A DNA stretch of 8,403 nt from Limnohabitans sp. Its GTDB lineage: Bacteria > Planctomycetota > Phycisphaerae > Phycisphaerales > SM1A02. The DNA lies in NCBI GenBank assembly GCA_030054275.1, contig JASGCF010000093.1, positions 1,736 to 10,138 of the forward strand, in the 5' to 3' direction. Positions 1 through 5,857 of the stretch are shown here, piece by piece. The notes under the pieces are model-generated. The model was given only the letters and a program-made list of their open reading frames with translations, did not search any database and was not told the DNA's origin. The position numbers and the translations under genes are program-made. Position 1 is the stretch's first letter. The number at the start of each line of letters is the position of its first letter.

Positions 1-70
1 AGATTTTGGGCCTTGAGATTTGACTCTTGAGATTTGGGCCTCGAGATTCGGACTTTGGGGATTTGAGTTT
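1..70. repeat. Degenerate 14-bp tandem repeat, about five units
   Basis: Units at 15-28, 29-42 and 43-56 align without gaps around the consensus GAGATTTGGGCCTT. Units at 1-14 and 57-70 fit with a one-base shift. The array ends just before a GAAGGGG ribosome-binding stretch (71-77) and the sigma factor start at 85/88. The period is not a multiple of three, so it is unlikely to be coding. It could be an eroded minisatellite or a set of binding sites in the promoter or leader. More units may lie upstream of the window. Confidence 0.6.
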
Positions 71-84
71 GAAGGGGTCGAACT

Positions 85-825
85 GTGATGTCGGATCGGT
101 CGGCATTTCCAACAACGCACGCGACATGGCTCGAAACGATCCTGATCGACGATCGCGGCATGTCCGATACGCAGCGCGGCGATGTTGCGAGTGCGGCGAA
201 AGACGCGCACAACGCGGCAAAAGCGCGTTTGCATGTCATGGAGCGCTACGCGGCGCCACTTGAGATCTTCGTGAAGGGATCGAGTCTCGCGCGACTTGGC
301 GAGCCCGCGGAATTGGTCAACGGGTTTTTCGCAGCTCGGCTCTCGGACGCAAACTACCTGCGCGCGTGGCCGCGAAGTGGCATGCGCTTTCGTCGTTGGT
401 TGATGAACGGCATGTTGTTCTACGGTCAGGGCATCGCGCGCGATCGTGCGCGGGCGGCTGCGCGTGGTGCGACGGTGTCTGCAGATGAACTCGATCTGCG
501 CACAAGCGCGTCGAGTGATGCGGAAATGGACTTCGAGCGCGCATGGGCGTTGACGGTGGTGCGTGAAGCGACCGCGCGCGTTGAGGCAGCGTTGCTCGAT
601 GAAGGTCGCGCGGACGAGTTTGAAATTTTCCGCCGACACGCGATTGATGGCCAGCCGTACGCGGCATTCGCTGGTGAAGTTGGTCGCACACCGCAGCAAT
701 GCGCTGGGGCAACGCGCTTGGTCGCGCAGCGTGTGCGCGCGGCGCTGGCCGAAGTACTGCGCGAGGAGGGCGTACCCGAGGCCGAACTCGATGATGAGAT
801 CGCGCGCGTGCGGGGCGTGTTGTAG
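85..825 (+). CDS. Divergent planctomycete-type ECF-like RNA polymerase sigma factor
   Basis: The 246-residue protein resembles the planctomycete sigma family that begins FPTTHWS and is often linked to protein kinases. Visible here are FPTTH (residues 8-12) and a region 2-like helix pair with FFAARLSDANYL (81-92), followed by RFRRWLMNGM (101-110), matching the family's FFARLLERNYL and RFRSFLL stretches. A linker contains FERAWALTVV (150-159), and a C-terminal region 4-like helix-turn-helix lies at about 191-225. Family members recruit RNA polymerase to selected promoters. Region 2 is divergent: the usual EDLTQEFF is PAELVNGFF, so promoter preference may differ. Translation may begin at GTG 85 or ATG 88; GAAGGGG at 71-77 sits 7 or 10 bases upstream. 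The gene ends 80 bp before the toxin-antitoxin pair. Family assignment comes from remembered motifs, not a search. Confidence 0.75.
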   Translation: MMSDRSAFPTTHATWLETILIDDRGMSDTQRGDVASAAKDAHNAAKARLHVMERYAAPLEIFVKGSSLARLGEPAELVNGFFAARLSDANYLRAWPRSGMRFRRWLMNGMLFYGQGIARDRARAAARGATVSADELDLRTSASSDAEMDFERAWALTVVREATARVEAALLDEGRADEFEIFRRHAIDGQPYAAFAGEVGRTPQQCAGATRLVAQRVRAALAEVLREEGVPEAELDDEIARVRGVL

Positions 826-828
826 GTG

Positions 829-852
829 AAGACGTTGTCGGTCAAGACGTTG
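829..852. repeat. Two copies of AAGACGTTG, 15 bp apart
   Basis: The nonamer AAGACGTTG occurs at 829-837 and 844-852, with further matches around it (GTgAAGACGTTG and GTcAAGACGTTG). It lies in the 80-bp gap between the sigma factor stop and the MNT start. It may be a pair of half-sites for a regulator of the toxin-antitoxin genes, or chance. No function is shown. Confidence 0.35.
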
Positions 853-881
853 GGAAAAGGTCGTGCAAACGGACCTGCAAC

Positions 882-898
882 CACGATCGTGCTAGAGT
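882..898 (+). promoter_or_regulatory. Candidate extended -10 promoter overlapping a perfect palindrome
   Basis: CACGATCGTG (882-891) is a perfect 10-bp palindrome. It runs into TGCTAGAGT (890-898), which resembles an extended -10 element (TGnTATAAT, four of six bases in the hexamer). No convincing -35 is seen. The MNT ATG at 906 lies 7 bases after this hexamer and has CCTCC rather than a purine-rich site before it, so a leaderless or near-leaderless transcript is possible. The palindrome would be a natural operator for an autoregulated toxin-antitoxin unit. This is inference from position only. Confidence 0.3.
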
Positions 899-905
899 TT
901 CCTCC

Positions 906-1211
906 ATGGAAGCAAGCCCGATTCCATGCGACATCGAGCGGCTTCGGCGCTTCTGCACCGAGCATGGTGTCCGTCGCGTGCGCATCTACGGCTCGGCCAC
1001 TCGGCCGGACTTCGATCTCACGCGCAGCGATGTTGATGTCCTCCTCGACTTTCTACCCGGACGGACGCCGGGATTCGCGTTTTTCACGCTCAGCGACGAG
1101 CTGGCCGCGGTTTTCGGCCGCCAGGTCGATGTGAACACCGAGGAAATGCTGAGCGAGCACTTCCGCGACGAGGTGCTGAGACAGGCGAGGGTGATCTATG
1201 ACGCGGCGTGA
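906..1211 (+). CDS. MNT-family minimal nucleotidyltransferase, antitoxin of a MNT/HEPN (MntA/HepT-like) pair
   Basis: The 101-residue protein has the nucleotidyltransferase signature: G29-S30, then D42-V-D44, and a third acidic residue at D75 in QVDVNTE. DFLPGRTPGF (48-57) is typical of stand-alone MNT proteins. In studied type VII pairs the MNT protein inactivates the HEPN ribonuclease by transferring AMP units from ATP to its motif tyrosine. Spacing between GS and DxD is 11 residues here rather than the usual 10, because of one extra residue in the loop; the catalytic residues are all present. The gene overlaps the HEPN start by 14 bp, the usual order for such pairs. No clear ribosome-binding site precedes ATG 906. 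The same fold occurs in other nucleotidyltransferases, but the neighbour makes the pair assignment firm. Confidence 0.88.
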   Translation: MEASPIPCDIERLRRFCTEHGVRRVRIYGSATRPDFDLTRSDVDVLLDFLPGRTPGFAFFTLSDELAAVFGRQVDVNTEEMLSEHFRDEVLRQARVIYDAA

Positions 1212-1527
1212 TCCTGCCGTCGCGCTTCGCCAAATGCGAGATTTTGCGGCCGAAGCTGTCGAACTCACTTTCGCGAAGCCGCGGAGCGTGCTCGAGACCG
1301 ATCGAACGCTCTTTCTTGCGCTCACACGATTGGTCGAACTCGTCGGCGAGGCATCGACGCGCGTCGACGACGAATCGCGCGCGCGATTTCCCGCCGTACC
1401 GTGGCGCGCCATCAAGGAAACGCGCAATCGGCTCATTCACGCGTATGACGACATCGACCCTGATGTTCTGTGGCAGATCGTCACAGTGGATCTGCCGGAA
1501 CTGGTTCAGGAGCTTGAGGGGGCCTGA
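1198..1527 (+). CDS. HEPN (DUF86, HepT-like) ribonuclease toxin
   Basis: The 109-residue, mostly helical protein is of normal DUF86 size. It carries the RX4HXY motif as R76-NRLI-H81-A-Y83. In HepT-type toxins R and H form the RNase active site and Y is the residue modified by the MNT partner; toxins of this family cleave RNA and stop growth when freed. ATG 1198 lies inside the MNT gene (14-bp overlap), with GAGG at 1187-1190 seven bases upstream, which favours coupled translation. The reading frame is intact, but codons 51-109 lie inside the 1482-bp duplicated block, so its C-terminal half recurs at 2829-3009. The stop codon overlaps a 12-bp direct repeat (1525-1548). Confidence 0.88.
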   Translation: MTRRDPAVALRQMRDFAAEAVELTFAKPRSVLETDRTLFLALTRLVELVGEASTRVDDESRARFPAVPWRAIKETRNRLIHAYDDIDPDVLWQIVTVDLPELVQELEGA

Positions 1528-1548
1528 GGGAGAGCATGAGGGAGAGCG
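1525..1548. repeat. Two adjacent 12-bp direct repeats, TGAGGGAGAGC(A/G)
   Basis: TGAGGGAGAGCA (1525-1536) is followed at once by TGAGGGAGAGCG (1537-1548). The first includes the HEPN stop codon. The pair recurs at 3007-3030 in the second block. Probably a small slippage duplication; purine-rich, with no function visible. Confidence 0.55.
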
Positions 1549-1827
1549 TAAGACGATGCGAGAGTCGTGCCGCACAGCGTGGCAACTTGCGGATACCCAT
1601 CCAGCGTGACCCCTTCGCTCAACCAACGCTCCGCCGCACGGATCCTCGACCTCGCCGATCCTGCAGCTCGTCCGAGAAGGCCGCAAGCCCTCGCGGCGAG
1701 CGCGTTGTTTCTCGCGATTTCAGCGTTCGCCGCGCATGAAGTCGTGCGTGTCGGATCCCCCGCTTCGGCGCAGGCCGCGGCGATGTCCCCCGCGGGTGCC
1801 ACACATGCTCACGCGGAGTCACCAGAG
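1528..1827. other. 300-bp gap with no convincing gene
   Basis: The plus frame of the lectin/dockerin gene stays open back to an ATG at 1567, adding 87 residues with one hydrophobic run (about residues 43-55), but the better start is 1828. A 98-codon minus-strand frame (1506-1802) has no recognisable domain and no good start signal. The promoter of the lectin gene should lie here, but no clear -35/-10 pair was found. An eroded gene cannot be excluded. Confidence 0.45.
1815..1818 (+). promoter_or_regulatory. Ribosome-binding site GGAG deciding the lectin/dockerin start
   Basis: GGAG ends nine bases before ATG 1828, which begins a textbook signal peptide. It supports 1828 over the in-frame ATG at 1567. 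The same site recurs at 3297-3300 in the second block. Confidence 0.6.
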
Positions 1828-2607
1828 ATGAAGCAGTTGTTGTCGCGGTTGTCGGTTGCCAGCGCGGTCGCAGTGGGGTCGAGCGCGCTTGCGCAGGACG
1901 CCGTCCAGTGGCGCGTGGAGGATGGCGGGAATGGGCATTGGTATGCGGTTCATCAACAAACCAGCCCGTTGGGATGGGATGCCGCAATGCAGTTCGCGCA
2001 GTCGATTGGCGGGTATCTCTCGACGCTGGCTAGCGCCACTGAAGACTCGTGGGTTCGTACGCGTGTCGTCACGCCGATGGGCATCCCTCCGATCACGTCA
2101 GGACCATGGCTCGGCGCGACATGCGAGGGTACAACTTGGGGAAACTGGCGTTGGGTCACAGGTGAGCCATGGGTTTACTCCGCATGGGCTGGAGGGGAAC
2201 CAAACAATGGCGGAGGACAAGAGCACTACGTGCAGATGTATCAAGGGCAGAATTTGTCGTGGAACGACAACCAACTGGATGGTCGCGGCACCACCTTTAG
2301 TGCCATCATCGAATGGTCCGCCGACTGCAACGCCGACGGCATCGTCGATTACGGCCAGATCCTCACAGGTGAACTCGAAGACACGAACGCGAACAACATC
2401 CCCGACTGCTGCGAAGCGGGAACGGCGTGCGGTTGCTCCGCCGACATCTCCGGTAACGGCACCGTCGACGCAGTCGATCTCGCGGCAGTGCTGAGTTCGT
2501 GGGGCAACGCGCCGACCGGCAAGGTCAACGCCGACGTCAATCGCGACGGCATCGTCGATGCGATCGACCTCGCAGAAGTTCTTGGTGCATGGGGCGCGTG
2601 TCCGTAA
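1828..2607 (+). CDS. Secreted C-type-lectin-like protein with calcium loops and dockerin-like tail (copy 1)
   Basis: The 259-residue precursor starts with a signal peptide (MKQLLSR, hydrophobic core 9-21, cleavage after ALA at 22). A C-type-lectin-like domain spans about 27-163: WDAAMQFAQSIGGYL (50-64), PWLG (93-96), an EPN motif (124-126, linked to sugar binding in calcium-dependent lectins), WND (145-147) and a closing IIEW (160-163). Acidic calcium-type loops follow at 166-174 (DCNADGIVD) and 185-193, with a CCE knot at 194-196. Two dockerin-like loops occupy 206-214 and 236-244, each followed by LxxVLxxWG; the end is GAWGACP. Likely an exported glycan- or surface-binding protein. Dockerins bind cohesins in cellulosomes, but in Planctomycetota this tail is common without known cohesins, so its partner is unknown. 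A single gene before the duplication, it faces the minus-strand operon convergently. Confidence 0.85.
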   Translation: MKQLLSRLSVASAVAVGSSALAQDAVQWRVEDGGNGHWYAVHQQTSPLGWDAAMQFAQSIGGYLSTLASATEDSWVRTRVVTPMGIPPITSGPWLGATCEGTTWGNWRWVTGEPWVYSAWAGGEPNNGGGQEHYVQMYQGQNLSWNDNQLDGRGTTFSAIIEWSADCNADGIVDYGQILTGELEDTNANNIPDCCEAGTACGCSADISGNGTVDAVDLAAVLSSWGNAPTGKVNADVNRDGIVDAIDLAEVLGAWGACP

Positions 2608-2630
2608 AGCAACGCAAAGACAACTCCATG

Positions 2631-2674
2631 CTCAAACAACCACGCGCCCCATCCGAGGCGCGTGGCTGTTTGAG
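2631..2674. terminator. Long bipartite hairpin, probable terminator (copy 1)
   Basis: CTCAAACA (2631-2638) pairs with TGTTTGAG (2667-2674), and CCACGCGCC (2640-2648) with GGCGCGTGG (2657-2665). The result is 8 and 9 perfect base pairs separated by one A-C mismatch, with an 8-base loop. It lies 24 bases after the lectin/dockerin stop. No run of T follows on either strand, so it may act by stem strength alone, in both directions, or protect the mRNA 3' end. Confidence 0.7.
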
Positions 2675-2711
2675 AAGCATGCAAGTTCACACATCGCTCA
2701 CACTGCGCCCA

Positions 2712-2828
2712 TCAAGGCGCGCGATGTGACTCGATGTAGCAATACAAGAAGCATGTGCGTTGATGCGGGGACAACGCTTGAAGCGATAGATAGAACCCGA
2801 ATGTTGCCACCGAATCTGGAAGACCGTT
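2712..2828 (-). pseudogene. C-terminal fragment of the small secreted protein gene, left by the duplication
   Basis: These 39 codons including the stop are identical to the 3' end of the minus-strand gene at 4194-4580 (its residues 91-128). The signal peptide, start and ribosome-binding site are missing because the block edge cuts the gene. On this strand the frame continues into the antisense of the HEPN fragment, giving an accidental chimeric frame up to 2918. It is not expected to make a meaningful protein. Confidence 0.75.
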
Positions 2829-3009
2829 CGAGGCATCGACGCGCGTCGACGACGAATCGCGCGCGCGATTTCCCGCCGTACCGTGGCGCGCCATCAAGGA
2901 AACGCGCAATCGGCTCATTCACGCGTATGACGACATCGACCCTGATGTTCTGTGGCAGATCGTCACAGTGGATCTGCCGGAACTGGTTCAGGAGCTTGAG
3001 GGGGCCTGA
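2829..3009 (+). pseudogene. Truncated HEPN toxin fragment, startless
   Basis: This is an exact copy of codons 51-109 of the HEPN gene plus the last base of codon 50. It keeps the full RX4HXY catalytic motif but loses the first 50 residues. In the same frame a TAG lies at 2791 and no ATG, GTG or TTG occurs between it and the fragment, so no start is available. No second MNT antitoxin gene accompanies it. It is best explained as debris of the 1482-bp duplication. Confidence 0.85.
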
Positions 3010-3309
3010 GGGAGAGCATGAGGGAGAGCGTAAGACGATGCGAGAGTCGTGCCGCACAGCGTGGCAACTTGCGGATACCCATCCAGCGTGACCCCTTCGC
3101 TCAACCAACGCTCCGCCGCACGGATCCTCGACCTCGCCGATCCTGCAGCTCGTCCGAGAAGGCCGCAAGCCCTCGCGGCGAGCGCGTTGTTTCTCGCGAT
3201 TTCAGCGTTCGCCGCGCATGAAGTCGTGCGTGTCGGATCCCCCGCTTCGGCGCAGGCCGCGGCGATGTCCCCCGCGGGTGCCACACATGCTCACGCGGAG
3301 TCACCAGAG
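3010..3309. other. Second copy of the 300-bp gap
   Basis: Identical to 1528-1827, including the 12-bp direct repeats and the GGAG site before the next start. If the lectin promoter lies within this stretch, both lectin copies carry the same one and should be equally expressed. Nothing else is recognised. Confidence 0.45.
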
Positions 3310-4089
3310 ATGAAGCAGTTGTTGTCGCGGTTGTCGGTTGCCAGCGCGGTCGCAGTGGGGTCGAGCGCGCTTGCGCAGGACGCCGTCCAGTGGCGCGTGG
3401 AGGATGGCGGGAATGGGCATTGGTATGCGGTTCATCAACAAACCAGCCCGTTGGGATGGGATGCCGCAATGCAGTTCGCGCAGTCGATTGGCGGGTATCT
3501 CTCGACGCTGGCTAGCGCCACTGAAGACTCGTGGGTTCGTACGCGTGTCGTCACGCCGATGGGCATCCCTCCGATCACGTCAGGACCATGGCTCGGCGCG
3601 ACATGCGAGGGTACAACTTGGGGAAACTGGCGTTGGGTCACAGGTGAGCCATGGGTTTACTCCGCATGGGCTGGAGGGGAACCAAACAATGGCGGAGGAC
3701 AAGAGCACTACGTGCAGATGTATCAAGGGCAGAATTTGTCGTGGAACGACAACCAACTGGATGGTCGCGGCACCACCTTTAGTGCCATCATCGAATGGTC
3801 CGCCGACTGCAACGCCGACGGCATCGTCGATTACGGCCAGATCCTCACAGGTGAACTCGAAGACACGAACGCGAACAACATCCCCGACTGCTGCGAAGCG
3901 GGAACGGCGTGCGGTTGCTCCGCCGACATCTCCGGTAACGGCACCGTCGACGCAGTCGATCTCGCGGCAGTGCTGAGTTCGTGGGGCAACGCGCCGACCG
4001 GCAAGGTCAACGCCGACGTCAATCGCGACGGCATCGTCGATGCGATCGACCTCGCAGAAGTTCTTGGTGCATGGGGCGCGTGTCCGTAA
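3310..4089 (+). CDS. Secreted C-type-lectin-like/dockerin protein (copy 2)
   Basis: The 259-residue product is identical to that of the gene at 1828-2607: signal peptide 1-22, lectin-like domain about 27-163 with EPN and WND motifs, acidic calcium-type loops at 166-174 and 185-193, and dockerin-like loops at 206-214 and 236-244. The full upstream gap and GGAG site are present, so it should be expressible. The lack of any visible difference from copy 1 points to a very recent duplication, ongoing gene conversion, or an assembly artefact. It converges with the minus-strand operon; only 104 bp, mostly the hairpin, separate the stop codons. Confidence 0.85.
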   Translation: MKQLLSRLSVASAVAVGSSALAQDAVQWRVEDGGNGHWYAVHQQTSPLGWDAAMQFAQSIGGYLSTLASATEDSWVRTRVVTPMGIPPITSGPWLGATCEGTTWGNWRWVTGEPWVYSAWAGGEPNNGGGQEHYVQMYQGQNLSWNDNQLDGRGTTFSAIIEWSADCNADGIVDYGQILTGELEDTNANNIPDCCEAGTACGCSADISGNGTVDAVDLAAVLSSWGNAPTGKVNADVNRDGIVDAIDLAEVLGAWGACP

Positions 4090-4112
4090 AGCAACGCAAA
4101 GACAACTCCATG

Positions 4113-4156
4113 CTCAAACAACCACGCGCCCCATCCGAGGCGCGTGGCTGTTTGAG
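4113..4156. terminator. Long bipartite hairpin between convergent genes (copy 2)
   Basis: Same 8 bp plus 9 bp stem and 8-base loop as at 2631-2674. This copy sits between the converging stops of the lectin/dockerin gene (4089) and the small secreted gene (4194), the normal position for a bidirectional terminator. This is probably its ancestral setting. No T-run on either strand. Confidence 0.75.
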
Positions 4157-4193
4157 AAGCATGCAAGTTCACACATCGCTCACACTGCGCCCA

Positions 4194-4580
4194 TCAAGGC
4201 GCGCGATGTGACTCGATGTAGCAATACAAGAAGCATGTGCGTTGATGCGGGGACAACGCTTGAAGCGATAGATAGAACCCGAATGTTGCCACCGAATCTG
4301 GAAGACCGTTCGACGAGTCAAGCCACGCGAGATACGCGGGATACACCATCGCTGCGTACTGCGCGCGAATCAACTTCGTCAAGCGAACCGGCGAAACTGG
4401 ATTCGAAGCCGGTGGAGGTGGCGCAACACCGTCCGCAGCCTCGGCTGGCGCTGGAGGCGGCGGATTCAAGTCCTCTGCGAACACGGTGCGTGGCGCGCAC
4501 ACACTGGCAACGCCGACAACAAGCAACGCCGTCGCCACGATGCGCTGGGTATTTCTGATGATGTGTGTTGGTAGAGACAT
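4194..4580 (-). CDS. Small Pro-rich secreted protein, last gene of the minus-strand operon
   Basis: I do not recognise a family. The 128-residue product has a signal peptide: basic start, hydrophobic core at about 13-27, likely cleavage after VFA at 35. A Pro/Ala-rich stretch follows (40-63, with two PPPP runs), then a more ordered part (about 66-105). Cys28 is preceded by ASV, so it is a poor lipobox. ATG 4580 shares its A with the TGA stop of the preceding gene (TGATG), and GGGAG lies six bases upstream, so translation is almost certainly coupled. An upstream TTG at 4586 is less likely. Residues 91-128 lie in the duplicated block and recur at 2712-2828. The C-terminus (106-128), rich in Cys and His, is unusual, so an old frameshift is possible. 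Its role is unknown; the coupling suggests a partner of the upstream protein. Confidence 0.65.
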   Translation of the reverse strand: MSLPTHIIRNTQRIVATALLVVGVASVCAPRTVFAEDLNPPPPAPAEAADGVAPPPPASNPVSPVRLTKLIRAQYAAMVYPAYLAWLDSSNGLPDSVATFGFYLSLQALSPHQRTCFLYCYIESHRAP

Positions 4581-5857
4581 CAGCAACTCCCTTCCATCTG
4601 GCCGTACAGCGCCATGAATGCGCTCGCGTGCAGTCGCGCAGCAGGAACTTGACCAAGTACACCCGCCACAAGTTTCGCCTCAATCGCATCCAGCGCGCGC
4701 GGCGCAACTGCATTGCCAGCGAGTTTTCGACGACGCTCTGCATCCAGTTCCAAGTGTTGATGCGCGAAGTACCAATTGCTTGTGGCGATCGCGTGCGCGC
4801 GGAGTGTCGCCGAAGCGATCTCAAGAATCCCGCGGCGCTGCATCTCGTCCTCTAAGAAGCGCTTCGCTGTGTTTGCAAGGGCAATCGCAGCCCACGCCTT
4901 GCGCTCACCAAGCGTTGGTTCTAGCGTGCCTTCTTCGCGCACGATCGCAACCAACGCACGAATCACTTGCTCAGCAGACTCTGGCGCACACAGGGCGTCA
5001 AGTTCAAGTTGCACCGCATCAATCGATGCAGCCATGGTGCCGTAATGACAATCGGTTGCATTTGGACCATCTGCGAGATCGCCAACGATGTCGCGAGCTC
5101 GAACAAAGTCAGCGCGCGCGTTTTGCGCGAGCGCCGTCCATGGCTCGCAGTTTCCAAGCGGAATGGAGGCGCGCAATGCGTGCCCACGCGCCCAGTATGC
5201 CATTGCCCGTGCCGATTTGGCAACATCATGCAACGGCAGCGTTTCGAGATACTCAAGCACCGATGACGCTATGCCCAACGCGTGCGCCGGTTGCCCCTGC
5301 ATGAAGAGCATGTTCGCGAGTTTCGCATCGCACAACATGCGCCACTCAATCGCCACCCCATCAATCAGGACTGCATGGCGCAAACACCGCACCGACTCTG
5401 TGAAGCAGCCAGCCGCTTCATGGGCTGCAGCTTCCGCAGACAACGCGGCGGCTTGCCGCGTCGGCGTGTCTGCGGCCGCACCTGCGCGCACAGCAAGTCG
5501 CACAGCCTCTGCGAAATCGCGCTTCACGCGCTTTGCCAAACTCTCGTTGTAAAGCCGCGCGAAATCCGCTGCAGAATCCTGCACGATCGTGCGACGCGCG
5601 TCGCTTGCGGGTTTCACAAGATGCTCAACCACTGCTTCGACTGGCCAATCCAACGCTTTGGCCAGCGCAACCACAAGGTCGATCTTGGGCATGCCGCTTT
5701 CAGGAATCAGCCGTCCGGGCTGGCGACCAAGCGCGTGCGCAAGTTCCTTCACCGACCAACTGCGATATGTACGAGCGAGTGCTTGCAATTCCTCAAGCCG
5801 CTCGCGGGCAAGCGCTTCGCGCGCTGCCTCCAGTCCACCGATTTCGTCCGTCAGCAT
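4580..5857 (-). CDS. HTH-like protein with TPR-like helical body (paralogue B)
   Basis: The 425-residue protein is probably cytoplasmic. An XRE-like helix-turn-helix candidate spans about 35-80: SVKELAHALGR, a turn with GMP, then LVVALAKALDWPVEAVV. The rest is nearly all helical, with TPR-like patterns at about 137-166 and 175-204 (for example LANMLFMQGQPAHALGIASSVL). No signal peptide or membrane segment is seen. The N-terminal domain aligns with that of the preceding gene, sharing an LGR, an MP in the turn and LAxAL, so the two are paralogues. ATG 5857 is chosen over the in-frame TTG at 5905 because GGAG (5863-5866) is five bases upstream. The start overlaps the preceding stop by 7 bp (ATGCTGA). 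A regulator sensing a ligand or protein through its helical body is plausible. DNA binding is inferred; key HTH positions are degenerate. Confidence 0.6.
   Translation of the reverse strand: MLTDEIGGLEAAREALARERLEELQALARTYRSWSVKELAHALGRQPGRLIPESGMPKIDLVVALAKALDWPVEAVVEHLVKPASDARRTIVQDSAADFARLYNESLAKRVKRDFAEAVRLAVRAGAAADTPTRQAAALSAEAAAHEAAGCFTESVRCLRHAVLIDGVAIEWRMLCDAKLANMLFMQGQPAHALGIASSVLEYLETLPLHDVAKSARAMAYWARGHALRASIPLGNCEPWTALAQNARADFVRARDIVGDLADGPNATDCHYGTMAASIDAVQLELDALCAPESAEQVIRALVAIVREEGTLEPTLGERKAWAAIALANTAKRFLEDEMQRRGILEIASATLRAHAIATSNWYFAHQHLELDAERRRKLAGNAVAPRALDAIEAKLVAGVLGQVPAARLHASAFMALYGQMEGSC
4587..4591 (-). promoter_or_regulatory. Ribosome-binding site GGGAG for the small secreted gene
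   Basis: On the minus strand GGGAG lies six bases before ATG 4580, inside the end of the preceding gene. With the TGATG overlap it fixes the start and indicates translational coupling. Confidence 0.65.

Larger units (their letters stand above)
1347..4313. repeat. Perfect-looking 1482-bp head-to-tail tandem duplication
   Basis: Block 1347-2828 is repeated at 2829-4310. All stretches compared are identical, and the two lectin/dockerin proteins are identical at every residue. The left edge (1347-1349), the internal joint (2829-2831) and the right edge (4311-4313) all read CGA. Bases just outside differ: 1346 is G and 2828 is T; 2832 is G and 4314 is C. This fits duplication by recombination at a 3-bp microhomology. 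Outer edges are ancestral: HEPN reads intact across the left edge and the small secreted gene across the right. The internal joint therefore fuses tails of two genes. No transposase or terminal inverted repeats are seen. An assembly error is possible. Confidence 0.95.

Noticed and set aside
1..70. A CRISPR array
   Set aside because: Units of 14 bp are directly adjacent with no spacers, and no cas-like gene is present.
426..965. A 179-codon minus-strand frame opposite the first sigma factor
   Set aside because: Ser/Arg/Ala-rich translation typical of the antisense of GC-rich coding DNA, with no start signals; the plus-strand sigma factor accounts for the region.
2712..2918. A chimeric minus-strand frame joining antisense HEPN sequence to the tail of the small secreted protein
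   Set aside because: Created by the duplication joint; it lacks a signal peptide and a ribosome-binding site, so it is unlikely to be a gene.
2558..3091. A 177-codon plus-strand frame across the duplication joint
   Set aside because: It runs out of frame over the lectin gene end, the hairpin and the HEPN fragment; it has no recognisable domain and exists only because of the joint.
1347..4310. The 1482-bp repeated block as an insertion sequence or integrated element
   Set aside because: No transposase or integrase frame, no terminal inverted repeats, and the edges fall inside two host genes that remain intact in the outer copies. A simple tandem duplication explains all of it.
5581..5592. 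Perfect 12-bp palindrome GCACGATCGTGC, similar to the one before the MNT gene
   Set aside because: It lies deep inside the coding sequence of paralogue B, and CGATCG-type words are frequent in this DNA, so a regulatory role is not supported.
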